A DNA stretch of 64,000 bases, taken from positions 1 to 64,000 of the forward strand of contig JAEPMY010000003.1 of assembly GCA_017643685.1 (NCBI GenBank), written 5' to 3'. The position numbers were made by a program, and so were the translations under genes. This DNA is from Sneathiella sp. GTDB taxonomy: Bacteria > Pseudomonadota > Alphaproteobacteria > Sneathiellales > Sneathiellaceae. Numbering within the stretch: the stretch's first letter is position 1; every line of letters begins with the position of its first letter. The notes below the pieces were generated by a model. That model was not told where the DNA came from. It saw only the letters and a program-made list of their open reading frames with translations, and made no database searches. Shown piece after piece: positions 52,053 through 60,912 of the stretch.

Positions 52053-54806
52053 ATGTCCGGCTCTACCGCTGAAAAAGATCTCCCCCTTGTTGAAAATATT
52101 CGCCTTCTGGGTCGGTTGCTTGGCAATACGATCAAGGATCAGGAAGGCGTTGGGGTCTTTAATCTGGTCGAGCTTATCCGGCAGACATCTATTGAATATG
52201 TCAGAAATGAAAATCAGGAAATCCGAAAAGAACTGGAAGAATTGCTGGACTCTTTGACGCCGGAAGTTGCGGTGCAGATTTTGCGTGCCTTCAGTTATTT
52301 TTCTCATCTTGCAAATATTGCCGAGGATCAGCATCACGTTCGCCGCATCCGATATCATGAAATTGCAGGCAGCCCCGCTCGGTTCAGCAGTGCTGAGAAA
52401 GCCATTGAGAGGGTCGAAGAGGCAGGTTACAGCATTGATGACATCGTGTCATTCTACGATAAAGCCTTGGTTGTTCCGGTGATGACGGCCCACCCGACGG
52501 AAGTGCGCCGCAAAAGCACAATGACGCAGGAAATGCGCATTGCGGATCTTTTGCATGAGCTAGAGCGCGTGGATTTTACGCCAACAGAAATTGAAGAAAA
52601 AGAGAATGAGCTGGAGCGTAAAATCCTGACTCTTTGGCAGACTAACTTGCTGCGACAGTCAAAAATGAGTGTGATTGATGAGCTGAAAAACGGGCTCAGC
52701 TATTTTGATTATACTTTCCTGGATCAATTGCCAAGATTTTACCGAAAGCTCGAGACGAGTTTGAAACGGCGGATGGGGAAGGATGCAGATCTCTCCATTC
52801 CTTCCTTTTTACGGATTGGAAGCTGGATCGGCGGGGACCGGGATGGCAACTCTTTTGTCACAGCCAGCATTCTTGAAGAGACTTTTCAGCGACAAAGCAG
52901 CCTGATCCTTAATTATTATTTGGATCAGTTGAACGAGCTTGGTCGGGAGTTATCCCTCTCAACCCGTTTGGTGGATATTTCTGACGAATTGCAGGAGCTG
53001 TCTAACAATTCACCGGATACATCTCCGCACCGACTTGAAGAGCCTTACCGCAGGGCAATCGTTGGGATTTATGCTCGTATGTCTGCAACATTGCAGTTTT
53101 TAGATGGTGAAAATGCGCTTATCCAGCCACTGGCCGATGCAAAACCATATGAAAATGCGGCTGAATTTTTAGCGGATCTGCGCGTTATTAAACAGTCTTT
53201 GAAAGCAAATAACTCAGAGGAGCTGGTTGGCGGTCGATTGGAAGAATTGTGCCGTGCTGTTGATTGTTTTGGCTTTCATTTGGCATGTGTTGATCTGCGG
53301 CAAAACTCTAAAGTGCATGGTGATACGGTTGCGGAACTCTTTGCAGCCGTTGGTATCACGGATGCCTATTCTGAGCTGTCAGAGGATGAAAAAATATCTT
53401 TGCTTGCGAATGAGCTGTCCGCAGCACGTCCGTTGATCCGTAAAAACTGGAAATATTCTGAACAGACGCGGGGTGAATTCGATATTTTCGAAGTGGCCTA
53501 TAAAATTCAGAAAACACAGAATTTTGAAGCCCTCTCTACGGCAATCATCTCTAATACGCAGTCGGTCTCCGATATTCTGGAACTCGCCTTGATCCTGAAA
53601 GAGGAGGGAATTGTCTCCCCAGATGGGAGAAGCCGCATGAATATCGTGCCGTTGTTTGAGACCATCGGTGATTTGCAAAACTGTGCCGATATCATGGATC
53701 GCCTGTTCCAAATTCCGGAATATATGCAGCTGGTGAAAAGTCTTGGAAATATCCAGGAAGTGATGCTTGGCTATTCCGATAGTAACAAGGATGGCGGTTA
53801 CATCACGTCTGGATGGGAGCTATATAAGGCTGAGGTGAGCCTGATCGAAGTCTTCAAGAAGCATGGCGTTGGTATTCGCCTGTTCCATGGCCGCGGCGGT
53901 ACTGTTGGCCGGGGCGGCGGTCCAAGTTATGAGGCGATCCTCGCGCAGCCTAACGGGGCAGTTGATGGTCAGATCCGCGTGACAGAGCAAGGGGAGATTA
54001 TCTCCAGTAAATATAGCAACCCTGACCTCGGCCTTCGCAATCTGGAAATTCTGGCCTCTGCAACGCTGGAGGCATCGTTGCTCTCCAAAAATGAGCCAGC
54101 GCCCGAGGAAAACTGGCTTGAAGCGATGGATCAGCTATCTGGTAAAGCGTTCGACGCCTATCGCAGTCTTGTTTATGGCACAGAAGGATTTGTGGACTAT
54201 TTCTGGTCCTCTACCGTGATTAATGAGATTGCCACGCTCAATATTGGAAGCCGACCAGCATCGCGGAAGAAAACGCGGCGTATTGAGGATTTACGTGCGA
54301 TTCCGTGGGTCTTTAGTTGGGCACAGTGCCGTTTGATGTTGCCGGGCTGGTATGGTTTTGGATCTGCCGTTGAAGCCTTTATTCAGGATAATCCAGATAA
54401 TGGTCTGAACTTATTGCAGGAAATGTATCAAAACTGGCCTTTCTTTGAAGGCCAACTATCCAATATGGATATGGTTTTAAGTAAAACTAATCTGGCCATT
54501 GCCTCACGTTATGCGGCTCTGGTGGAAGATGAAGAACTTCGTGATCAGATTTTCGGAACCATTTTAGAAGAGCATAAGAAAACGGTGGATGCGTTGCTGG
54601 CCATTATGCAGCAGACAAACCTGCTTGCGGGTAATCCGATGCTGACCCGCTCTATTCATAACCGTTTTCCTTATATCGATCCGCTAAATCATATTCAGGT
54701 ACAGCTGTTGAAACGATATCGCGCTAATCAGAAAGATGCGAAAACCCTGACGGGTATTCAGCTTTCTATCAACGGTATTGCAGCTGGCCTTCGAAATAGC
54801 GGGTGA
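52053..54806 (+). CDS. ppc: Phosphoenolpyruvate carboxylase
   Basis: A 917-residue cytosolic enzyme that adds bicarbonate to PEP to make oxaloacetate and refill the TCA cycle. The catalytic His motif is VMTAHPTEVRRKS, then GGDRDGN, the mobile loop FHGRGGTVGRGGGPSYEAI, and the effector-site region near AIPWVFSWAQCRLMLPGWYG. The C-terminus ends NGIAAGLRNSG, similar to the family's NTG end. GAGAAG lies upstream of the ATG. Confidence 0.96.
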   Translation: MSGSTAEKDLPLVENIRLLGRLLGNTIKDQEGVGVFNLVELIRQTSIEYVRNENQEIRKELEELLDSLTPEVAVQILRAFSYFSHLANIAEDQHHVRRIRYHEIAGSPARFSSAEKAIERVEEAGYSIDDIVSFYDKALVVPVMTAHPTEVRRKSTMTQEMRIADLLHELERVDFTPTEIEEKENELERKILTLWQTNLLRQSKMSVIDELKNGLSYFDYTFLDQLPRFYRKLETSLKRRMGKDADLSIPSFLRIGSWIGGDRDGNSFVTASILEETFQRQSSLILNYYLDQLNELGRELSLSTRLVDISDELQELSNNSPDTSPHRLEEPYRRAIVGIYARMSATLQFLDGENALIQPLADAKPYENAAEFLADLRVIKQSLKANNSEELVGGRLEELCRAVDCFGFHLACVDLRQNSKVHGDTVAELFAAVGITDAYSELSEDEKISLLANELSAARPLIRKNWKYSEQTRGEFDIFEVAYKIQKTQNFEALSTAIISNTQSVSDILELALILKEEGIVSPDGRSRMNIVPLFETIGDLQNCADIMDRLFQIPEYMQLVKSLGNIQEVMLGYSDSNKDGGYITSGWELYKAEVSLIEVFKKHGVGIRLFHGRGGTVGRGGGPSYEAILAQPNGAVDGQIRVTEQGEIISSKYSNPDLGLRNLEILASATLEASLLSKNEPAPEENWLEAMDQLSGKAFDAYRSLVYGTEGFVDYFWSSTVINEIATLNIGSRPASRKKTRRIEDLRAIPWVFSWAQCRLMLPGWYGFGSAVEAFIQDNPDNGLNLLQEMYQNWPFFEGQLSNMDMVLSKTNLAIASRYAALVEDEELRDQIFGTILEEHKKTVDALLAIMQQTNLLAGNPMLTRSIHNRFPYIDPLNHIQVQLLKRYRANQKDAKTLTGIQLSINGIAAGLRNSG

Positions 54807-54813
54807 TCAGCGA

Positions 54814-55863
54814 TCAGCCTTCTTTGGCCTTGGCGCGCTTTTCAAAGCGTGCCGGGTCAAGGGTCTTAATCACCTGTTTGGGAAGTGCCCGCGGGCGATC
54901 AAGGATCATTGAGGCCAGAAGGTGAGCCCCGGCGAGCGTGCTTAAAATCCCGTAAGACCCATGGGCAGCAGAAACATAAACATTATCTTTTCCGGGAGCC
55001 TTTCCAATCACCGGGAAGCGATCACGAGAAGTTGCCCGAACCGATGCGCGCTGCCCAATGACGTTGGTACATTCTTTTAGCGCCGGGATCGCCATGCCAA
55101 GGCGCTGGGTATTTTCTAAATCATCCATTTCATCAATTTCGGCATTGTCGGAATTGGGAAGAAATGTTGCGCCAAGCGTATGAATCCCCTCCACTGCGGG
55201 CAGAATATAGCCGTGATAGCAAAGGCTGCATTGCAAATTTGATGAGGTGGTGGAGGCTTCCAATTGGCTGATTTGACCGCGAACGGGGATAATGGGCAGT
55301 TCAGGTGCAAATTTTTGAACTGCGGGACCACATGCTAAAATTTTAATATCGGCATCGATATCATCTAGGTCCTCAATAGGGGTATTCAGGTGATATTCCG
55401 TACCGTCCACATATCGCGCGCAGAGTTTCTGCGGGGCGATGCTCCCCCCTGTTGGCAGGTATAGAGCGTCATGATCTAACGGAATGCCAGCGATATCTGA
55501 GGCCTCACCTTTGGTAACGAGACGCATATGATCTGAAGGCCAGCTCCAGTTTGGGACAGTTTGCCTGAGGCGTCGGTCTTTTCTTTCATCATCCAACAGA
55601 TGCAAGATACCCGTGAGGCTGAGATCAATATCGTCAAACTTTGGGAATAGACGCAAGGCCATTACGAAAGCAGAGGCATAAAGATGGCTTTCTGGCCCAC
55701 GAAGAACAGAAAGGCGCGGATTGTAAAGCCCTGCAAAGTTTCCTGAGGCGCCGCCTGCAAGCGTCGGCCCGGCCTCATATAGAACTGATTTTAAGCCCAA
55801 TTGCCGAAATATATAAGCGAGGGAGCATCCGGCAAGGCCACCTCCGATGATGGTAATTTTCAT
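54814..55863 (-). CDS. FAD-dependent tRNA cmnm5s2U34 oxidoreductase (MnmC oxidase domain, stand-alone)
   Basis: A 349-residue flavoprotein equivalent to the C-terminal half of E. coli MnmC, which removes the carboxymethyl group from cmnm5(s2)U34 in tRNA. The FAD loop is IIGGGLAGCSLAYIF, and GASGNFAGLYNPRLSV and the late VYVSAAHGSYGILSTLAGAHL are characteristic. It overlaps the mnmD gene (ATGA), so the two halves are translated from one message as separate proteins. It ends 8 bases from the convergent ppc stop. Confidence 0.88.
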   Translation of the reverse strand: MKITIIGGGLAGCSLAYIFRQLGLKSVLYEAGPTLAGGASGNFAGLYNPRLSVLRGPESHLYASAFVMALRLFPKFDDIDLSLTGILHLLDDERKDRRLRQTVPNWSWPSDHMRLVTKGEASDIAGIPLDHDALYLPTGGSIAPQKLCARYVDGTEYHLNTPIEDLDDIDADIKILACGPAVQKFAPELPIIPVRGQISQLEASTTSSNLQCSLCYHGYILPAVEGIHTLGATFLPNSDNAEIDEMDDLENTQRLGMAIPALKECTNVIGQRASVRATSRDRFPVIGKAPGKDNVYVSAAHGSYGILSTLAGAHLLASMILDRPRALPKQVIKTLDPARFEKRAKAKEG

Positions 55864-56549
55864 GTGTTTTCGCTCGGCAACATCCCGACCGTCATGTCCC
55901 GCTTTCTGCCAAAACCACGTACTTTTTCAACGTCAAAACCAGCAGCGGAAAGCCCGCGTCTTACAAGCCCTGCGGCGGTGAATGTTGAAAAGCGGGTGCC
56001 CGGATGGCTAAGCCGTGCCATATTTTCGAATAAGATCTCACTCCACATGCCGGGGTTTGTGGCGGGTTTAAATCCATCCAGAAACCAGGCATCTACAGCG
56101 GCGTCCAAATCTGGAATAGCGTCGTTCACATCGTCAAATATCAGAGTGAGAGTGATTTTCTCGTTCAGGATGATGTTATGAAATCCGGGAATGAGGGGCG
56201 GGTAATTGCCGAGTAAAACCTGTAAGCGGTCCCCAAACTCGCCCTTCCAGTGAGCGAGATATTTCTCGATTTCAGAGACTTTAAGTGGGTATTTTTCAAA
56301 AGAGATGAAGTCTAGCCTTTGCTGCTGGGATGTGGTTTCTTCGAATAATTTCCAGGCTGATAAAAAATTCAGCCCGGTTCCAAAACCGGTTTCGCAGATG
56401 ACAAACTGATCCTTGCCCCGCCATCCATCGGGCAGATTGTTTCTCTCTAGAAAGACAAAACGGCTTTCCGCAAGTCCATCCTCAACAGAAAAATAGACAT
56501 CATCAAACTGTTTTGATTTTGGCGGTCCCATCGCCCCCACATCTGACAT
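55860..56549 (-). CDS. mnmD: tRNA (5-methylaminomethyl-2-thiouridine) methyltransferase (MnmD domain)
   Basis: A 229-residue SAM-dependent methyltransferase that finishes mnm5s2U34 in tRNA. Its SAM-binding segment is VICETGFGTGLNFLSAW, and DAWFLDGFKPATNPGMWS is the catalytic-loop signature of the MnmC methyltransferase domain. The oxidase half is encoded by the overlapping downstream gene, whereas in E. coli both are one protein. The promoter should lie in the 99-base gap to the racemase-like gene. Confidence 0.9.
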   Translation of the reverse strand: MSDVGAMGPPKSKQFDDVYFSVEDGLAESRFVFLERNNLPDGWRGKDQFVICETGFGTGLNFLSAWKLFEETTSQQQRLDFISFEKYPLKVSEIEKYLAHWKGEFGDRLQVLLGNYPPLIPGFHNIILNEKITLTLIFDDVNDAIPDLDAAVDAWFLDGFKPATNPGMWSEILFENMARLSHPGTRFSTFTAAGLVRRGLSAAGFDVEKVRGFGRKRDMTVGMLPSENT

Positions 56550-56648
56550 GATCCAACCGACTTTCTTGCAATCTGATCTTGTATAGTGGGGCTATTCATA
56601 AGCTGAAAATGGGCCTTTGTCATCCTGAGGCAACAGATTCCCGCCGTG

Positions 56649-57422
56649 CTATGAACCTAACAGTTCAAATATGGAACCAGCACCCTCTATTTTTGGTTTT
56701 AAGCGAAGGTGCTGCAGCGTACTCCAAATCATTGCCTGATTAGAGGTGATGACCGGCTTACCGATCTTATCTTCAATTCGGCCCACGCATTCTGCCCCGC
56801 GAAGGGCTGTGCAGGAGATAAACAGCGCGTCAGCAGTCGGATCCATCGCAGCTATGGCTGTCTCAATGATGCTGGCGTGGGAGAGCCGGGCCATATCACG
56901 GTCATCCTGCATGCCGAGGCAGGTTGATGAGATGATATCCAGTCCATTGGCGATGAAATAGCTGACCAGTTCATCCGTCACCTCGGCTGTATAGGGTGTC
57001 ATTATACTGATCCGCTTTGCATTTAAAGCGTTAAAAGCCTTAATTGCTGCGGAGCTGGGGGTGATACATGTGGCGCCGGGTTTGGCGGCTTTGATATGCC
57101 CTTCGACGACATCATTACCCAGCACTACGGAGGCGGACGTGCAGGAATACACGATTGCATCCAGCTCTTCTCCGGGCAGGATTTTTGCCGTTGCCTCTGT
57201 TAAGCGGGGGCCGGTTTTCTTCAAATTCTCCCGTGAAGTGGGGTTTTCAAATGCGATCCTTGTGCAATAAACCCCAACCTCGTCGGGGCTTAGAAGGCGT
57301 GCAAAATCCCGCTCCGTCGTATGGTCGGTCGCAAGGAGAATAAGCCCAATGCGTTTGGGGGTGGGCCGCTTATCAAGATGCAACGGATAATGCGATAAAG
57401 TTGTTTGAACATTATCCGCCAT
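56649..57422 (-). CDS. Asp/Glu racemase / maleate isomerase-family protein, EutA-like
   Basis: A 257-residue cytosolic enzyme with the paired cysteines of the family, C94 in VYSCTSASVVLG and C204 in FISCTALRGAE. The opening RIGLILLATDHTTERDFARL is typical of EutA and arylmalonate decarboxylase/maleate isomerase relatives. It closely follows the usp and TRAP genes (7 bases), the same order as uehABC-usp-eutA in known ectoine/hydroxyectoine-use loci. Work on those loci links EutABC to hydroxyectoine breakdown. The assignment is by context as much as sequence. Confidence 0.75.
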   Translation of the reverse strand: MADNVQTTLSHYPLHLDKRPTPKRIGLILLATDHTTERDFARLLSPDEVGVYCTRIAFENPTSRENLKKTGPRLTEATAKILPGEELDAIVYSCTSASVVLGNDVVEGHIKAAKPGATCITPSSAAIKAFNALNAKRISIMTPYTAEVTDELVSYFIANGLDIISSTCLGMQDDRDMARLSHASIIETAIAAMDPTADALFISCTALRGAECVGRIEDKIGKPVITSNQAMIWSTLQHLRLKPKIEGAGSIFELLGS

Positions 57423-57429
57423 ATTTCAC

Positions 57430-57867
57430 CTATACGACAAGCACCGGCACTTTTGCCAAGCTGGTGACTTTATGAGACACACTGCCAAGCAGGACACTCT
57501 CTATGGAGCCAAGCCCTCGGCTACCGATCACAATGAGATCATTATCCCGCTCTTTTGCAAAGCTAACAATCGTTCTTGCAGTGGGGCCCCCTTTTACAAA
57601 AGCCCTGATTTTTTTACATCCCATTTCTTTTGCGATTGAGGCGCCGCCCTCCGCAATTGCTCGGGCATGATCGCGCATGATTTGATCGATATCGTCAGGC
57701 TCGTCCGCATGGGTTGCATACATCGAGCCCTCCAATATTGAATGGTGCCTGAAGAGAGTGAGTGAGATTAATTCAGCATCACACAGGATAGCCAGTTCGG
57801 CCGCTTTTCTAAGAGCGGCCTCTGATCCTTCTGATCCGTCAAAAGCGGCGAGAATGGATTTGAACAT
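57430..57867 (-). CDS. Universal stress protein (UspA family), TeaD-like
   Basis: A 145-residue UspA protein with an ATP-binding-type C-terminal motif IGSRGLGSIESVLLGSVSHK (G2xG9xG(S/T)) and a typical N-terminal ILAAFDGSEGSEAAL. GAGGAGG precedes the ATG. Usp genes linked to TeaABC TRAP genes encode TeaD, which regulates transport activity and binds ATP, so a similar role is likely. Confidence 0.87.
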   Translation of the reverse strand: MFKSILAAFDGSEGSEAALRKAAELAILCDAELISLTLFRHHSILEGSMYATHADEPDDIDQIMRDHARAIAEGGASIAKEMGCKKIRAFVKGGPTARTIVSFAKERDNDLIVIGSRGLGSIESVLLGSVSHKVTSLAKVPVLVV

Positions 57868-57881
57868 CGGTCAACCTCCTC

Positions 57882-59168
57882 TTATTTGGCGAATGCGATG
57901 TCACGTAGGAACAGCGCAACGTCTGGGAAAAAGATCATCAAAACAGATACAGCCAGAAGCATGATGACAAACGGGGGGGTTCCCCGGATCACGTCCAGAT
58001 AGGGTCGCTTGAAGACCGCGACTGCGGTGAAAATGTCGCATCCAAAGGGCGGCGTCGCCGAGCCGATCGCAGCCTGCAATGTAACCAATGTACCCACAAG
58101 GATCGGATCGAGACCTGTTTTTTCCACAACTGGTGCAAAAATTGGCACAAAAATCAGGATCACCACAATCGGATCCACGAACATACAGCCAATAAAGAAG
58201 GCGATGGCGATCGTAAATAGAACCCCGATTTGGCCCATCTGGTCGATCCCAAGAGCCCCGAGGAGCTGCTGCGGGATTTGTGCAAAAGAGAGCACCCAAG
58301 CAAATGCCGCACCCGCACCCACCAAAATAAAGACCACAGCGGTGACCATACCGGTAGAGAGAGCAACATTGTAAAGTTCAGTGATTTTCATGGTCCGGAA
58401 GATAATCACTTCCAAGAATACAGCATAAGCAACGCTGACCGCAGCCGCTTCAGTTGGGCTGAAAATACCGAAGAAAATACCGCCAATAATCAAAAGTGGA
58501 AAGCCGAGAGGCCAAAGCGCGCGTTTAACCGCGGTTGCTCGCTCTTTCCAGGAGGCGGGCGGTTCAGTTGGAACGTTGTTAATTTTAGCGTAGATCATGC
58601 TATAGGCAGAGAATAAGAACAGGATCAAAAGCCCTGGACCAAGACCCGCGATAAATAGCTCAGGAATAGAGGCTTTTGCCACCACACCATAAATGATCAT
58701 GCCAATGCTGGGAGGGATCAGGAAGGCAATGTCACTGGAGTTGACGATCAATGCCAGAACAAAAGAATCCTTATAACCGCCTTTCAGCATGCGAGGGCGC
58801 AGTGGGGTTCCCACGGCAACCACCGTCGCCTGAGTGGAGCCAGAGACGGCGCCAAAAAGCGCACAGGCAGAGGCCGTGCTAACGGCAAGACCGCCCCGAA
58901 CATGGCCGATAAATGCCATAACCATATCAATCAGACGTCCAGCGGATTGACCGCGGGTCATAATATCAGCGGCAAGAATAAACATCGGAACAGCAATCAA
59001 TGAGGATGGGCGTATTCCCCCCAGCATTTGCTGAATCATAAATTCTGTTTTGTCGATTGTACCGAAGAGTTCGACAACGCCAATAAAGGCGCCGGTGATA
59101 AGGGGTACCATCATCGGGAAACCGAGAAGCAACAGGATTACCATTGCGGAAAACATCACCAAAGCCAT
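57882..59168 (-). CDS. TRAP transporter large permease (DctM; UehC/TeaC-like)
   Basis: A 428-residue inner-membrane protein with about 12 helices. DctM features include PMFILAADIMTRGQSAGRLI, ASACALFGAVSGSTQATVVA and FIGCMFVDPIVVILIFVPIF. It translates 2 bases after the small permease stop. It forms the Na+-driven import channel with DctQ. Confidence 0.92.
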   Translation of the reverse strand: MALVMFSAMVILLLLGFPMMVPLITGAFIGVVELFGTIDKTEFMIQQMLGGIRPSSLIAVPMFILAADIMTRGQSAGRLIDMVMAFIGHVRGGLAVSTASACALFGAVSGSTQATVVAVGTPLRPRMLKGGYKDSFVLALIVNSSDIAFLIPPSIGMIIYGVVAKASIPELFIAGLGPGLLILFLFSAYSMIYAKINNVPTEPPASWKERATAVKRALWPLGFPLLIIGGIFFGIFSPTEAAAVSVAYAVFLEVIIFRTMKITELYNVALSTGMVTAVVFILVGAGAAFAWVLSFAQIPQQLLGALGIDQMGQIGVLFTIAIAFFIGCMFVDPIVVILIFVPIFAPVVEKTGLDPILVGTLVTLQAAIGSATPPFGCDIFTAVAVFKRPYLDVIRGTPPFVIMLLAVSVLMIFFPDVALFLRDIAFAK

Positions 59169-59170
59169 GA

Positions 59171-59743
59171 TTAAATCTCCACTTCCAGTTCCTGAGCATC
59201 TGCTTCGCGAAGGTTAGTCGATAGGTAGATTTCGCGGCGCTGCAGATTTCGAACGAAGGTCAAGGCATATTGAATGCCGGTGACAAACAGGCCAATTGGG
59301 ACCCATAGATAACTTATGTAAACAGGGAGGCCGAGGGCAGGATAAACACGCCCCTTGGCGTAAAGGCTCATAATATACTGGACGGAGTACCAAGCCAGCA
59401 CCAACAGCAATAGTGCTGTGACAGCGGTGATGATGATCATCAGTATTTTACGGGTCTGGGTTGGCAAGGCGTCGGAGATTGCAGACATCCGAATATGCCG
59501 CGCGTGGCGAGCTGCATATCCAATTCCGGCGAAAGTTACCAGTAGAATGAAGATGCTGTTGAGCTCTTCAGCAAAGATAATGGAATGGTTGAAAATAAAT
59601 CGGCTAACAACATTGGCAATAGTGTTGATGGCCATAAGAATTACGCCCGTTGCCATGATGATCCGTTCCATGGCCGCAATACTTTTATCAATACCATCAA
59701 TGATGCGCGTCAGGCTTAGCCTGTTTTGTGACGATCCGCTCAT
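59171..59743 (-). CDS. TRAP transporter small permease (DctQ; UehB/TeaB-like)
   Basis: A 190-residue membrane protein with four predicted helices and a DctQ-type N-terminal region (MIITAVTALLLLVLAWYSVQ is one helix; FAEELNSIFILLVTFAGIGY contains the family's EE motif). GGGGG lies upstream of the ATG. Confidence 0.9.
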   Translation of the reverse strand: MSGSSQNRLSLTRIIDGIDKSIAAMERIIMATGVILMAINTIANVVSRFIFNHSIIFAEELNSIFILLVTFAGIGYAARHARHIRMSAISDALPTQTRKILMIIITAVTALLLLVLAWYSVQYIMSLYAKGRVYPALGLPVYISYLWVPIGLFVTGIQYALTFVRNLQRREIYLSTNLREADAQELEVEI

Positions 59744-59794
59744 TAATCCCCCTCAAGCACGCCTTAACGGCATTTTGCCGGATTTTGACTCTTG

Positions 59795-59827
59795 AAAAAA
59801 TGCAGGCCCGGATGTGAAACCCGGACC
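59795..59827 (-). terminator. Hairpin with T run between dctP and dctQ (minus strand)
   Basis: Read on the minus strand, GGTCCGG (59827-59821) pairs with CCGGGCC (59811-59805) around a 9-base loop with one G-U pair, and six T residues follow at 59800-59795. It should reduce readthrough from the binding-protein gene into the permease genes. Confidence 0.65.
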
Positions 59828-59886
59828 CGCCGTTGTTACGTTCTTGCCGCCAATTATGTCTGGGCAGCAAAAATCTCTACGAAGAA

Positions 59887-60909
59887 TTACATCTTCTTCG
59901 CAGCTTCCATGTCTTTCTTCATCTGCTCAAGAATGGCTGCGCCACGCTCACCAGCACGTTCGATAAACGCTTTTTCAACGGCTTTGGCGCGTTCTTTAAA
60001 CACAGCACGCTCTTCTTCAGTCAGACGAACGATTTTATAATCTGGGTTGGTTTCTTTGATTTTTGCCAGACCCTTTTCGTCAAGCTCAACTGCAAGATCG
60101 AGAATGTAGTCGAGTGCCTGCTGAGACGCATCCTGAACGAGTTTCTTGTCTTCGTCGCTCAAACCATCGTAGAAGTCAGCATTTGCCATAACAGCTGTTG
60201 TGTACTGAGCATGACCAGTATAGGTCATCACTTTAGTCAGGTTATCGAGGCCATAAGCCTCAATCCAGATTGTTGGATTTTCCTGACCATCAACCATGTT
60301 GGTTTTCAGCGCACCGATCAGCTCGCCCCATGGCATTGCGATTGGTGACGCACCAAATGCTTTGTATGTTTCAAGCAGAAGCGGGGAAGTCATTGTCCGG
60401 ATTTTCATACCGGCCAGATCTTCAGGAGAGCGGAACTCTTCCATTGTGGTGACAACCTGTTGTCCCTCTGGGAAGACGGAAAGCAGCTCAAGGCCTTGCT
60501 CACGATAAATTTCGTGGAACATTTCATTCACTGCTACGCCTTCTTTAAAGAAGGTCCGTACTTCTTCAGGGTCTGTTGGCTGCACATATGGCACCAGAAA
60601 TGCTTCAGCTTCTGGGATCAGCGCGCCTGTAAATCCAGGGGACTGGTCAATAAACTGCAGCAAACCAGCCTGTGCTTGTTCCATGGCGTCTGCTGACTCG
60701 CCCAAAGATCCGACAGGATAGATTTGAACGGTGTGATCAGAATTGGCCTCAATTACCTCTTTGAATTTTGTTGCATACAAACCCTGAGGATCATTGAGCC
60801 CTTCTTCCATAGCGTAGCGCCAGTTGTCAGCTTGGGCGACAGAAACACCCAGCGCAATGGTACCTACCATGGCAAATGTACTAAAAGCGAATTTCGCTAG
60901 TCTTTTCAT
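59887..60909 (-). CDS. TRAP transporter substrate-binding protein (UehA/TeaA-like)
   Basis: A 340-residue periplasmic binding protein with a signal peptide ending near SVAQA. The mature start DNWRYAMEEGLNDPQGLYAT and QFIDQSPGFTGALIPEAEAF are strikingly like ectoine-binding TeaA and UehA, as are IRTMTSPLLLETYKAFGASP and MVDGQENPTIWIEAYGL. Ectoine, hydroxyectoine or a close analogue is the likely ligand. The ATG at 60909 has GGAG 6 bases upstream; an ATG at 60912 and a TTG at 60921 are in the same frame. Confidence 0.88.
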   Translation of the reverse strand: MKRLAKFAFSTFAMVGTIALGVSVAQADNWRYAMEEGLNDPQGLYATKFKEVIEANSDHTVQIYPVGSLGESADAMEQAQAGLLQFIDQSPGFTGALIPEAEAFLVPYVQPTDPEEVRTFFKEGVAVNEMFHEIYREQGLELLSVFPEGQQVVTTMEEFRSPEDLAGMKIRTMTSPLLLETYKAFGASPIAMPWGELIGALKTNMVDGQENPTIWIEAYGLDNLTKVMTYTGHAQYTTAVMANADFYDGLSDEDKKLVQDASQQALDYILDLAVELDEKGLAKIKETNPDYKIVRLTEEERAVFKERAKAVEKAFIERAGERGAAILEQMKKDMEAAKKM

Positions 60910-60912
60910 CAT

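Noticed and set aside
51607-52358. Minus-strand open frames around the btuD-ppc gap
   Set aside because: Mostly antisense to btuD and ppc; the intergenic part is AT-rich with no supported start.
59812-59827. CCCGGA direct repeat near the dctP end
   Set aside because: The bases are better explained as the two arms and loop of the minus-strand terminator hairpin.
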